The notes: generated by a model from the sequence alone, not told the origin. A stretch of 64,000 nucleotides of DNA from Tetramitus jugosus (GCA_937625935.1 OW569362.1:124001-188000), one strand, 5' to 3'; counted from the first letter of the stretch, positions 32,599 through 43,370 are shown. Made by a program: numbers and translations.

Positions 32599-34078
32599 AT
32601 TGTATGTGTGATGTTGTTTGGATTTCTTGCAATAGTGATGATTTTCCGCGTGAAACTTTTTGAGCGCAGTATTGGATTACTCCGAAAAACAGAACGTTGA
32701 AAAACCCGCCTAAAAACGTGCTCACATGTGCAGGTGTGCAATGATGATGGATTCGATCATTGATCTTTGAATCATGGTTTCAAACACTATTCATCTGATG
32801 CATTTCATTGATCACCGTGATGTGATCATTATTGTTTGGTCACTTGGAGTGTGCATCTCACCTGGTTTCTCGGTTTCTGTTGTTGTTTCATGCTTTCAGG
32901 AGGTTGTTCCATGATGAATTCGGTGGGAAGACTTGTACGGCACTTGTATTATCTCTGATGAAAACTATTGCTTGTTGTTGTTGTTGTTGTGATTGCAATG
33001 ATGATCAAATTGGGTTAAGAGAAGAGATTGGTTGACAGAGATTGGTTACAATGTATGGCGTGGGTTCACTGATGTTGTGCAATTGTTATTTGCAATGGGT
33101 GATCAAAATGATTAGAGCTCTATGTGTCTGGAGTAATCACTTGTGATCCGGGGGAGCAGTGCTGATTATGATGAGACAAGGTGAATATTGTGTGAAGTGT
33201 GCTTGCGGTTGGTTATTGTAATTGTGGTAGTTGTCCTTGTTGTGAAGTGGCCTTGTTTAATCCATCGGTGAAGATTAGTTTGTTCATTCAATTAATTGAC
33301 ACCAGACCCAACCCTTAGTTGTCGATGATGCCAAGGTATTCTGTACTTTGGTATTCAAGTTATTGTAAGTGACAGAAGAGGTTTTTTGTGGAGAATTTTT
33401 CCTTACAAAAAAAATATCTTGCCTGAGTAGACAGACACTTACGCACACAATTATTACAAGAGTAATGGCCACAAACTTCTCCTCATCTTATTCTCGAATC
33501 GGCGCTCTCCCTTTCACTTGATTTGTCATTTTCCATCTGCAAAGAAACAATGTCAAACAGTGGGATATTGGCCAATCAGGACAGCCAGATGGTAGTAGTT
33601 CATCATTGTGACAAGTGATAGAAGAGTCTTGCTTGTGCTTGCTCAGTATCTCGATATCCCACCAATTCTGTTCGACTTACCTGAGCAGTTTTTGTTTTTC
33701 TTCGAGAAATTAGGCACACTCTTTGGGACCAATAATGTGATCGTGATGGCGATGGTGATTCGTAACTTTGAATAGTGGGTCCGTGTCCGTTCTGTGCGTT
33801 AATGGTGGTTGACTCTCTTTCTTTCGAGGTGAAGTTAAGGTTCATGACTGTATTCAGTTGCTCTGAAACGCGGAAGGCTGATCCGTGCCTTTCGAGGCTA
33901 ATCAGTAGGGGTTCGCTTCGTGTCCATCTGCGTGTGATGGGCAACTGTTTTGTTGTGGATCAGCACATTGATACTTCACTATCTCATGTCTTTTCGAGGT
34001 CTCCAACAACGCACGGTTCTAGACTTGAACCACCATTCGATTCACACACCAAACCTTTTTAATCAAAAGAACAGAAGT
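32599..34078. other. Long intergenic stretch with only weak coding signals
   Basis: About 1.5 kb between TMEM33 and the Nudix gene. On the minus strand, a frame at 33944-33603 ends near a plausible donor (GTAAGT around 33680), and a good acceptor (TTTCTTTGCAG) lies near 33540. After that acceptor the frame gives a short Glu/Ser-rich stretch and a TGA, then 'CGHYSCNNC' in the same frame, reminiscent of a RING core. In another frame, 33472-33284 encodes a membrane-like helix. No single consistent gene emerges. It could hold a poorly conserved gene, a relic or untranslated regions. No RNA gene was recognised. Confidence 0.3.
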
Positions 34079-37003
34079 TTATTTTTTGTTGTCCAGCACT
34101 GGTTTCTTGTGACTAGAAATCAGTTTTCTCACCAGGTATCGGCTCGATCGGAACATACTACGGAAGAAGCTCGAGATGACTTCATCTGGTTCCAAGTACA
34201 GTAGCTCTTTCGAACGTTCTTTTGGATTTGGACGCTTACTGTCACACACAATAGAATAGAGATGATCAGCCTCTACCCATTTGAATGCCTCCTTCTCTGT
34301 GGAGTTCACAAACCTACTCTCCGTGTTTACTTTCGTTGCTTGCATCAGCACATCTTCATCAACATATGGCATTCGCATGAGGAAGAAGCGATATTTGCCA
34401 CCAGGATAATATGTGGATTGATTCTTCAATTGCTCTTCGGTCAATCCACGCAGCAATCCCTCAATGTAAGCAATGCTCTGCTCCAACGAGCTCGCATTGA
34501 CATTCGAAATACAGCCTCCCTTTTGAAATACTGCAACGGTCTCTTCGCAGAACTCTCTGGCAGCGGTATGGATGGAATCTCTGTCTGTTCGGTCTCTCTT
34601 GCCTCCAAACTCTGACCAAGATGCAATTCTATCCTTGCCTCTGACTTCCTTTCCCATCAGGAACATCAATTTTTTGGTTGTTGGGTGAATCGTGAATGGC
34701 AGTACACCAGCAGCCTTGTACTGCTCCTCAATTTCACTTGGTGTCCATATCTTGAATCTGCTTGGATTGTTAAAGTTGTCATTGCTGCTACCGCCATTAT
34801 TGTTGTTGTTGTTGCTGTCTCCATTGTGAGAAGAGTTCATATCGCCGCCACTGGTAGTGCTTCCTTCCTCGGCAGCACCACTTGAGGACAAGGCAACAAA
34901 CTTCTTCTTGAGTACCTTGCGAGTTGGTTGCTTATCACTATCACTGACAAACTGCTTTTCCTGTTTCTTGGCCGACAACTTCTTCTTATTGGCTGCCTTG
35001 TTGTTCTTGTTGTTCAAAGTCTGCTTTTGATCGTCAGTGAGTACTACTTCTTGCTGAGAATCGACAACCTTATCATCAGAGGACAGCACCTCTGTCTCAA
35101 CAACTTGACTCACTGGTGCATCGTCCGACTCAACATGTTCTTCTTCTTCCTCCTTGGTGGAAGCAGATTTTGTCTGTTGTTGCTCAAACAACTCCTTTTC
35201 GATGGCATCAATGGACATCATGACTTGATCACCCTCCTGTTGTGCATCAAAGTTCAATGAACCAGTGTGATACAGAATAGGATGATGTGGATGGTGTGGG
35301 TGATGCAATGATGCAGGTGGTGAAACAGGTGTCATTGGTGAGTGAGGATGGTGTGCGTGATGAGGAGGTGGCACGTGGTGAGGGTGTGCATGATGTGGAT
35401 GGTGGTGGGCAGCATGATGCATATGATGATGATGATGATGTGCATGAATCGGATGATGCATGGAAGAGGGAGGTGGTATGTGATGAGGCATGGGCATTCC
35501 CATTGGATAACCAGGATAACCAGCAGAGTGTGGTGGTGGTGGCATCATGTGCATTCCGTGCAAAAATGGAACACCAAACAGTGGACTGGTGGGTGATGTT
35601 GTAGTTGCTGCTGTAGTTGCCTCTTCACTATCCTTGTCTGTTGTTGATTCATCAGAGAGAGCCAACAGTGGTGAAGCGGAAGATGGTGGTGGTGCCATCA
35701 TGGGTGGCATCATCATCAAATGTTCACTCGGTGGTGCCACAACATCAAAATAATAGGCACCATTAATGTTCTGATAATGAGTAGGGTATTTGCCACCAGT
35801 TGTTCCAATATTCCAACCATGTGATGACGTAGTTGCTGCTGCTGTAGCTGTTGCTGCTGAGGAAGCAGATGTTGGTGGTGATCCATTATTGATTTCATTC
35901 AAATGTTGTTCATCTTGATGCACATCCGTAGCTGCTGATGCAACACTAGAGTGACTATTCTTATGATGATGATGATGATGATGCGAATGGGAATGAGAAT
36001 GAGAATGATTGAATCGACTGCTACCCAATGACTTTTGTCTCATCATGGACTGTTGATGTTGACTATTGATTCTCTCTTCATTTCGAATTCTAGATTGAAC
36101 AATGTCATTCAAGAACTCATCGGTATGATCTCTGTTCAGCACTGTGTTCGCATTGCATGAACGACAATGGATGGAGAAGCCTTCTGACAACAACAACGAC
36201 TCTCCTTCTTCAAAAGTGGTACCACCACCACCACCACTACTCTCGTTATCCATGATGGGTTCACCTTCCATCTTTTCAACAGTGGACAATGGTGTATTGC
36301 CTCTCATTTTGGATGATGTATGAATGGATTGACACTGAGGACACTGAACATAATTCTTCACATAGTTTGTCAAGTGATGTTGAATGGTTCCCTGTGCACT
36401 CTTCAAATCATGGAACATCAATACATGATCATCTGCTTGTTGTTGTTGTTGTTGTTGTGCAGATGATGATACATGAATGGATGACATGGATGATTGATCA
36501 GTGTTGCAAGTGTTATGGATGTGACCTACGAATTTGGATTGATGATAATAGCATGTGCATTTCATGGCATGCGACAAGTATTTCATAATGTATTGAGGTC
36601 TTCTGTTGATTTGATTGGACAAAAATTTCACATTCAAGAATACAATATTCATCTTTTGTTGCTGTTCTGCTGTTAAAGATGATGATGGATGATCAGTGTT
36701 TGATTGTTGCTGTTGTGCGATTGCTTCAAATTGTAGCTTTGGTCTAAACTTTTGAATGTCAGCAAAGGTTGAAAAGGTGACTCTGTGATGTGGCTCTCTT
36801 TGTTGTTGTTGATGATGATGCTGGTGCTGGTGTTGGTGTTGGTGTTGGTGCTGATGGTAAGAATGAGGACCTCTGTGGTGAGGATGTTGTTGATGAGTAG
36901 TAGCAGCAGTAGTAGCAGTTGTTGTTGTTGTTGGTTGTGTGGTGATTGTATCGTTGCTATTGCTTGATGTGGTTGTTGTTGTTGGTTGATGTCCCATAAT
37001 CAA
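34079..37003 (-). CDS. Nudix hydrolase with an N-terminal eIF2-beta/eIF5-type zinc domain
   Basis: 974 aa, one uninterrupted frame. Residues 1-110 are Thr/His/Gln-rich. Residues ~118-290 resemble the eIF5/eIF2-beta domain (PF01873): 'FLSNQINRRPQYIMKYLSH', then 'IQHHLTNYVKNYVQCPQC' (Cys221, Cys224) and 'SIHCRSCNANTVL' (Cys280, Cys283), a four-Cys zinc site at the expected spacing after the helical part. A ~450-residue His/Pro/Ser-rich linker follows, with His runs at ~340 and ~540. The C-terminal ~220 residues form a Nudix domain: 'AAGVLPFTIHPTTKKLMFLMGKE', 'WSEFGGKRD', and a Nudix helix at ~799-822 with 'AAREFCEET'. The first acidic position of the Nudix box is Asp instead of Glu. A role in nucleotide or cap hydrolysis linked to translation is only inference. 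I know of no named homologue with this pairing. Confidence 0.75.
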   Translation of the reverse strand: MIMGHQPTTTTTSSNSNDTITTQPTTTTTATTAATTHQQHPHHRGPHSYHQHQHQHQHQHQHHHQQQQREPHHRVTFSTFADIQKFRPKLQFEAIAQQQQSNTDHPSSSLTAEQQQKMNIVFLNVKFLSNQINRRPQYIMKYLSHAMKCTCYYHQSKFVGHIHNTCNTDQSSMSSIHVSSSAQQQQQQQADDHVLMFHDLKSAQGTIQHHLTNYVKNYVQCPQCQSIHTSSKMRGNTPLSTVEKMEGEPIMDNESSGGGGGTTFEEGESLLLSEGFSIHCRSCNANTVLNRDHTDEFLNDIVQSRIRNEERINSQHQQSMMRQKSLGSSRFNHSHSHSHSHHHHHHHKNSHSSVASAATDVHQDEQHLNEINNGSPPTSASSAATATAAATTSSHGWNIGTTGGKYPTHYQNINGAYYFDVVAPPSEHLMMMPPMMAPPPSSASPLLALSDESTTDKDSEEATTAATTTSPTSPLFGVPFLHGMHMMPPPPHSAGYPGYPMGMPMPHHIPPPSSMHHPIHAHHHHHHMHHAAHHHPHHAHPHHVPPPHHAHHPHSPMTPVSPPASLHHPHHPHHPILYHTGSLNFDAQQEGDQVMMSIDAIEKELFEQQQTKSASTKEEEEEHVESDDAPVSQVVETEVLSSDDKVVDSQQEVVLTDDQKQTLNNKNNKAANKKKLSAKKQEKQFVSDSDKQPTRKVLKKKFVALSSSGAAEEGSTTSGGDMNSSHNGDSNNNNNNGGSSNDNFNNPSRFKIWTPSEIEEQYKAAGVLPFTIHPTTKKLMFLMGKEVRGKDRIASWSEFGGKRDRTDRDSIHTAAREFCEETVAVFQKGGCISNVNASSLEQSIAYIEGLLRGLTEEQLKNQSTYYPGGKYRFFLMRMPYVDEDVLMQATKVNTESRFVNSTEKEAFKWVEADHLYSIVCDSKRPNPKERSKELLYLEPDEVISSFFRSMFRSSRYLVRKLISSHKKPVLDNKK

Positions 37004-37454
37004 TCTTTGTGTATTGAATTTTGTATTATTCTTGTTGTTGTTTTTGTTTTTGTATTCGAAAGATTGTGCAATAACTCTCTAGTGTGTGGTTTGGTTCAAA
37101 AATTGGGAGTATATAGACGAATGCAATTGTGTTTGTTAAATCGCGCAAAATTGTGTATTCTCACTGATGATCCTTTTTGTGTATTATTATTATTGTATAC
37201 GTTGTTGTGTTGTTGTATGTGTGTGAAGAATAGATAAATAAAGGATGATCGAGAGAGATTTTATGATATAGAATTGATCGATCAAAATCAGAGAGTATAT
37301 AGATAAAGAAATGAGAGAGTTAGTAGTTCAGCGGTAGAGCTCTGTTGTTGCGCGGGTGTGTAAAGTTGAAATTCTGTGTGCAATTCAGAAAAAAAGTGAA
37401 AAATTGGCGCGGTTTCACTGGCGAGATTCAACGAATTTATTGATCCCGTTGCAG
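37004..37454. other. Intergenic region with a tRNA-like A box
   Basis: Between the start of the Nudix gene and the stop of the HAUS7-like gene. The part next to the Nudix start is T-rich on the plus strand (A/CAA-rich as a 5' leader). At about 37322-37380 there is a D-arm-like 'TAGTTCAGCGGTAGAGC' followed ~35 bases later by a weak B-box-like segment, but anticodon and acceptor stems do not form. Nothing else was recognised. Confidence 0.4.
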
Positions 37455-38761
37455 TCATTTACGGTTCCTCGCCTCATGCAGAACATGAATCTGTTGTTGC
37501 ATCCGTTGTAACTGCTCATCATTGACTGAAAGTCCATTGTATACTGTACATAATTGATTCATGATTGGATCTCCATTACTGTTGGAAGTTAGAGTCGTAT
37601 GTGTGGTCTGTATGGTTCGCAGTGAGTGCAACAATCTCTGTAAACGATCAAAATGATCACAGAAGCGCTTGCTTGTCTTTCCTAAATCGATAGAAGCTTC
37701 CATCCCTCCTCTATCCATGCCGCTCTTCTCTTTTCCTCCACCGGTTGGTTCATTTGTTGAAAACAGAGCAAACTCTTCCTTGAATATGTGAGAGAATTGT
37801 TGCATCAACTGGTTCATCTCACCAAACTCCTTTGACAGCTCTATTATGGATTGTTCAAATGAATTCGACTGCTGTTCGTCATCATCATCATCATTCATCA
37901 TCACCATGAGAGGTGATGTATTGGCAGGAGTGACTCTGACAATTGAATCCTTCTTCTTGTGTTCCATGTTTTCCTCCATTGATACAATTTCCTTCCGAAT
38001 GGACAATATTCTCTTTCTCAGCTCAAATATCTGCTGTTCAATGTGTCTGATGGGAGGTGGTCTGTTATGGGAGGTACATTTGAGTCAATTCTGGTTGATT
38101 AGGGCTAAGACAACACGAGTGATTTTCCATCACGTAATTATACATACATGGAAGTAGAGTGGATGGGAAACTGTGAGAGAACGTCTTGAGAAAATAATTT
38201 ACACGAGTGATTAAATATTTGACTATAGTTTTGAGCAATACTCCTCGTAAAGCTCACATCTCTCTCAAATGATTGCTTCAATTGATCCGAATAATTAATG
38301 TTACTGCTCACCTCTTGATTCTCAATCGATGCAGTGATGCTTGCAATTGTATTCCTATTCAGCACTGCCATGTCAATCAACTGATTCATAAACTTGTAAT
38401 TGATGCTCATGTCGCATGCACCACGCACAATAGAGTGCTCATTGGGTTTAATCAGAGCAAGAAGAGCAATCAAACGTGTCAACACTTGTTCTCGTTCATC
38501 GTTCGTATGACATGTATTCTCCAGCTCGTCAACCATGCGACTCGGTATGAACGTGTTGGGTGATATCGTGTGAAAGAATTGGATGACAATGAACTGAAGG
38601 ACATCGCATCTCATTCGTCCACTGTTCCACAACGTTTCCAATGAGAGCATGGAAACAGTTGGATATTGAATCTCGTGGCGCAGACGATTGCACACATGAC
38701 GATGGTATACCAAATGGTTGTTGTTGTTGTTGTCAACGTTTTGTTCAGCAATGTGTGACAT
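37455..38761 (-). CDS. HAUS7-like augmin complex subunit (tentative)
   Basis: Two exons: 38761-38148 and 38061-37455 (intron 86 bases, GTATGT donor, AACAG acceptor), 406 aa. The N-terminal half has the helical layout of HAUS7: 'YPTVSMLSLETLWNSG', 'LQFIVIQFFHTISP', 'LIALLALIKPNEHSIVRGACDMSINYKFMNQLIDM'-like order, in which 'GxCxxxxxxxFMxQLID' echoes the animal protein. The second half is coiled-coil ('IEQQIFELRKRI', 'QLQRMQQQIHVL') with a Ser/Asp-rich insert. Augmin recruits gamma-tubulin to spindle microtubules for branching nucleation. Similarity is at the level of pattern only; another coiled-coil cytoskeletal protein is possible. Confidence 0.5.
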
Positions 38762-38970
38762 TTGGGCAATCGTTCACTGTTGTTTGTGGCGATGGTTGGA
38801 TGTCAGAAGAAAAAAGAAACGAACGATTTTGAGCGGGAAAAACAATTGGCGGGAATGAGATTGTATTGGCCTGATGGAGTGATGGAGGAATGTAACAGAA
38901 GAGGCTAAAAAAGAGCTGTGAAGAGAGTGATTCACACAATCAACAACAACAACAACAACTACTACAACAG

Positions 38971-39999
38971 TTACCACTTGTTAATCGCACCAGCACTAGA
39001 GTATGAATCATCAGCAAAGTTTGAAAAATGAGCAAATGGATCTCCATTCGGATTCGAATTATCCAAATCATCATACTCAAAATCAAACAAGTTTCTTCCA
39101 CCAGTGTTTCTGCTATTGTGATGATCACTGTCATGTTCAAAGTCTCCATCATCATGATGTTGATTAATGTTATGGTTACTGCTGCTGCTGCTGCTCATGT
39201 TACTTCCACTTCTTCGATGTTGAGATGATTGTTGTTGATAATTGACAAATGATCCAACCAATACGTTACCACCATCGTTATCATCATCATCATGACTATT
39301 GTGAATCGAGTGATAGACTGCATTTGAGTGATTATCATTGTGATGACCCAAGAGTGATGATACTGCAGAGGCTGAAGAGACGACTCTGTTGGTTGTGTTG
39401 GTGCCACTACCACCACCACCACCACCACCACCACCACCTGTTGATCCTCCTCTCGTTCCGTTTCTTCTTCTCTTGAAAATCTCTTGAATGACCAAATTGA
39501 AGAGCACATGGCCAAACAAGTTACCAAACAACATGGCCATAAACATACCAAAGTTGTATGTCATGACAATGAGCATCAACAGATATCCAATGGCAACACT
39601 AAACATGAATCCAATCGGTTTCAACACATGGGCCATCAATCGAACCAATGGTCTCGTGCGCTTCTGATTCACACTTGTATGGAGAAAGAATTGGATCATT
39701 TGATTGATAAAGGCCAGAGCAAACACGAGGAATGTAGAACTGACATAGATGGTGACATTGTGTGGTCCAATATTCCACTGTTCAAACAGAAAATAGGGAA
39801 TGTTGATGGTGAAGGATTGCTTTGAAAAGTACATCATCATCATCATGTGATGGTTGTTGTTGGCAGTCGAGTGCTGGAATGGAAGTTTGAATAACTCTAG
39901 GAAACTGTCATTTTCAAAATTGTTGTTATTGTTGATGCCGTTGTGATGGTTCGTGCAAGTGGTGCCAGTGCCAGCAGCAACAGGATGATGATTGGACAT
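38971..39999 (-). CDS. Ctr-type copper transporter
   Basis: 342 aa from Met at 39999. The N-terminus is His/Asn/Met-rich: 'HHMMMMMYF' just before the first membrane helix resembles the copper-gathering Met motifs of Ctr proteins. Three helices follow: 'VSSTFLVFALAFINQMIQFFL', 'PIGFMFSVAIGYLLMLIVMTYN' and 'MFMAMLFGNLFGHVLFNLV'. The second contains the Ctr-type MxxxM selectivity motif within 'LMLIVMTYN', and the third has GxxxG ('GNLFG'). The ~160-residue C-terminal cytosolic tail is Gly/Ser/Asn/His/Asp-rich and could bind metal, but lacks the terminal HCH motif of animals. Role: Cu(I) uptake at the plasma membrane or release from vacuoles, as a trimer. Confidence 0.83.
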   Translation of the reverse strand: MSNHHPVAAGTGTTCTNHHNGINNNNNFENDSFLELFKLPFQHSTANNNHHMMMMMYFSKQSFTINIPYFLFEQWNIGPHNVTIYVSSTFLVFALAFINQMIQFFLHTSVNQKRTRPLVRLMAHVLKPIGFMFSVAIGYLLMLIVMTYNFGMFMAMLFGNLFGHVLFNLVIQEIFKRRRNGTRGGSTGGGGGGGGGGSGTNTTNRVVSSASAVSSLLGHHNDNHSNAVYHSIHNSHDDDDNDGGNVLVGSFVNYQQQSSQHRRSGSNMSSSSSSNHNINQHHDDGDFEHDSDHHNSRNTGGRNLFDFEYDDLDNSNPNGDPFAHFSNFADDSYSSAGAINKW

Positions 40000-40352
40000 T
40001 GTTTGCGTTTTCTTTCGACGCAAAATGGCACTCTATTTGGAACGACGAAGTGTGGTTATTTTTTTTGGTCACAGGAGGGAAGCGGTGTTTTTGCACGAGT
40101 GGGGAAATAATGGATCGATGGATATTTCGAATGGATAATAAATGAATTCACATTGGGTTCTCAGTTGTTTATTGATACTTGTTCCGAGTCGTGTGTCATC
40201 AAAGACACTTGTTATTGTACATCTTGTTGTAGTACGATCAGCGGCAGCTTCCAACCTCCTTCAAGGAGATGCTCATGCTGGCCACACACTTGTGATGGTT
40301 GTTGTTCTTCTCATGGATGATATGTGTTTGTTGTTGTGTGCGTGTGGGAGCT

Positions 40353-40682
40353 TTAATTACCAAAACCATAGAGAGTTCTTCCTTGTCTCTTGAGTGCATA
40401 GACAACATCAGTGGCAGTCACAGTCTTTCTTCTTGCGTGCTCAGTGTAAGTCACAGCATCTCTGACAACATTCTCCAAGAAAGTTCTCAATACAGTTCTT
40501 GATTCATCATAGATCAAACCAGAAATTCTCTTGACACCACCTCTTCTTGCCAATCTTCTGATAGCTGGCTTGGTGATACCTTGAATGTTGTCTCTAAGGA
40601 CCTTCTTGTGTCTCTTGGCACCCTTACCAAGACCCTTTCCACCCTTACCACCGCCTTTTCCTCTTCCGCCTCCTGTGACCAT
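40353..40682 (-). CDS. Histone H4
   Basis: 109 aa, intronless. The fold is nearly canonical: '[21 protein letters not shown]', '[59 protein letters not shown]' in segments. The N-terminal tail differs: it starts [20 protein letters not shown] instead of [13 protein letters not shown], giving six extra residues with additional Gly and Lys, and 'KRHKKV' replaces 'KRHRKV'. Residues at nucleosome contacts also vary ([10 protein letters not shown] for YEETRGVLKV). Protist H4 is often divergent, so this may be the main copy. The spacer to the KH gene is ~400 bases and divergent. Confidence 0.95.
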   Translation of the reverse strand: MVTGGGRGKGGGKGGKGLGKGAKRHKKVLRDNIQGITKPAIRRLARRGGVKRISGLIYDESRTVLRTFLENVVRDAVTYTEHARRKTVTATDVVYALKRQGRTLYGFGN

Positions 40683-41118
40683 TGTTTACTAAATGTATTT
40701 ATTTATTGTATGGGTAAAGTGTTTGATTACTTTGTTTTTTTTTTGTGTGTTGTTGTTGTATCGAATAAAAAACGTTTGTTTGCCTTGTTGACTTAAAAAC
40801 GGCCACAACGTGATCTAAACTGTAACGGACTTTGCTGCTTCATGAAATTGATTGAAGTGAACAAAATCCATGTTTTTCGATGAAAGTTACTCCGTCGTAA
40901 GTCCAGTCGACCTCGTGGGCTCTCAACAATGGACTCTGCTCATTCTTTTCCCAGTTCACACTCTGAGATGTTTTGAGAGAAGAAAGATGTATGAGTTGCA
41001 ACACAGCTCTCCCCAACTGACTACCGCAGTAATTTTAGCTTGAAAACAAAATAAGCGGAAAAATAAGAAACAACAGAGAATGCCAATAACCAAATTTCAA
41101 ACACAAACGCACAAAAAA
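40683..41118. other. Divergent intergenic region between histone H4 and the KH gene
   Basis: About 436 bases serving as upstream region for both genes. It contains T-runs next to the H4 start and A-rich leader sequence before the KH start. No TATA element, RNA gene or repeat was recognised. Confidence 0.5.
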
Positions 41119-43075
41119 ATGAGTCAACAACAACGAGAAAGTTATCATGAGGCTCCATCATCCACAACATTAGGAGGAGCAAGTGATCCACAAAAGAAGA
41201 GAAAACTTGAGAATCAAAGCAACAACAGATACAATTATGAAGACAATGATAACGAATACACTCCCTCTGATGACCGCACATTCACTGATGATGATTATCA
41301 CTCGAGAAAAAGAATTAAAAAAATGGATGAATCATCATCAATGACCTCAGCAGCTTCAACATTTAAACCAACACAAGTCGAGAGAAAATCAGTTCAGGTA
41401 AGTCATTTTTTTTTTCAAATGATGTCTTTTGTATCACAATCAACAAACATTTTTTAATTCACACAACTATTGTTGTTTCTCTCTCTTTTGTTTTGTTGTA
41501 CATGATCAGATGATGGATATTCCAATCAATAATGCTTCTCCACCTATTATTACTGCTACCGCTACAGCTGCTGCAACACCTACTCGTGATGACAATAGAA
41601 ATAATAGCACCCATAGGGAATCTTCTTCTTTTTCATCATCTTCATCACACATGAACAATGAACAACAACAACAACAACAACAACACTACAAGACAACATC
41701 TCATGAACCAACACCATCAAGAAAGAGATCAGCTTCCCTACCAGCCAATGCCATCATTCACAATAGTCAATCATCCTATCAACAACAACATCACAATGAT
41801 AAGCAACAACAATCATATTATCAACAATCACCACAACAGCAGAAGCAAGATTATCCATCATCATCCTCTTATCACTCATCATCATCACCATCACCCTATT
41901 CTGTTCATCAACAACAAATGCCAAGTCATGGTCATGCGAATCCCTATCACTCTCATCAACATCAGCAACATCAAAATCAACAACAACAACCACAACCACA
42001 ACAGATGCATGGTTCACACAGTCACCACTATGAACAACAACAACAACAACAACAATCGAATCAATACCCCATGTCACAACATCATCACCAACAGAATAAC
42101 AGCAACAACAGTGCTTATTCATCCTATCATCATCATCATCATCAACAACAACAACAACCATACATGAGCCATAGGCATGCATCACCCAATAGTAACACTA
42201 GATCAATGGCTAGCGGTCAATTCTCTCATCATCATCAACACCATCAACACCATCAACAACAACAACATCATCATCATGGACACAGTCATCGTGCAGGCAT
42301 GTTGGCAACCAATAACAATAATAATAACAACAACAATCAACAACAACAACAACAATCATCTCAAATCAACTTGTACAGTAGAAAGATTTATCTTCCATCA
42401 TTCAGAGAATTTCCCAGTGTTGATTTCATGGCTCTTGTCGTAGGCAGAAGAGGTGCCACAGTGAGACACATTGAACAAGTGAGCAGTGCACGTGTTCAAA
42501 TCAGAGGCAAAGGCAAAAAGAATAAGAGCATTACACCGAGTGCAGATGACTATGATGAACCACATGTGTTCATCTCATCACCTGACAATGAATCACACGT
42601 GTTGAGAGCAGAACAAATGGTTCATCAAATTATTGATCAAGGCAAGAGAGAGTACTATCAGAAGAATGGTATCAACAACAACAACAACAACAATAGTAAT
42701 AGTAATAGTCGGACATCATCATCACCACCATCTTCATCCTATCATGACAATGTCTATCGACATTCACAACAGCCATCTTCATCCTATTATTTATCTGATC
42801 AACAACAAGCATCATCCTATTATAATCAAAGTAACAACAATAATGCTAATAGTAATCCTTACCAATCCAATTTCAATGATCCACGCCTCTCGTCCTATCC
42901 TCCAAGCCATACGAACAATCAACAACAACAACAACAACAACAACCCAATGTTTCCAACATTTTATCACTGGTTCAAAAAGTAACAAGTGCACTGACACAA
43001 CCAACAGCAACAACCAATGCCAACAACAACAACAACAACAGCTATGATCATCATCAATCCTATCGACCTCAATAG
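41119..43075 (+). CDS. SF1/STAR-type KH-domain RNA-binding protein, Gln/His/Asn-rich
   Basis: Two exons: 41119-41397 and 41510-43075 (intron 112 bases, GTAAGT donor, ATCAG acceptor), 614 aa. An in-frame Met at 41080 is an alternative. Residues ~90-390 are dominated by Gln, His, Ser and Asn tracts. At ~400-500 lies a KH domain of the SF1/BBP-STAR class: 'KIYLPSFREFPSVDFMALVVGRRGATV' with the GxxG-type loop 'GRRG', then 'HIEQVSSARVQIRGKGKKNK' and 'EPHVFISSPDN', 'AEQMVHQIIDQG'. The 'IRGKG' segment is typical of branch-point-binding proteins. No zinc knuckle follows, unlike SF1. Possible roles: splicing or mRNA regulation in condensates; which one is unknown. The start carries a basic, NLS-like 'KKRK'. 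Confidence 0.8.
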
Positions 43076-43370
43076 TTTCTCCAATGATTGAGGCCCCCAA
43101 TAAAATGTACCAGCCATTCCATTTTTTCCGTCATGTAACAGCGGTTCTTTACAGTGACAGCCAGTTCAACTCGTATTTTGCCCGAAAGATGAAACAACAC
43201 GAGCCTGCCCTATGTTAAAATATCCGTGGCATATCAAGCGTCATTTCCTACAGGTGGGTGTTGTCATCTGAAACACCCAACCAACACACAACACCCAACA
43301 ACAACAACTAACCTTTGGAAAGTCTGAGTCTCAGAATAGGACAGGAAAGAGAAACCCACCAAACCAATCA

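Noticed and set aside
33990-34035. T-arm-like GGTTCAAGTCT on the minus strand (possible tRNA)
   Set aside because: No D-arm, anticodon stem or acceptor stem can be formed around it; the apparent hairpin GGTTC/GAACC uses the wrong register for a T-arm.
35287-35604. Plus-strand frames opposite the Nudix gene
   Set aside because: Met/Asp/Gly-rich shadows of His/Pro codons on the minus strand.
39249-39825. Plus-strand frames opposite the Ctr transporter
   Set aside because: They are His/Arg-rich shadows of the minus-strand Gly/His/Asn codons, with no independent signal.
41658-42983. Asn/Ile/His-rich frames overlapping the KH gene
   Set aside because: Frame-shifted readings of CAA/CAT/AAC repeats; only the frame with the KH domain is conserved.
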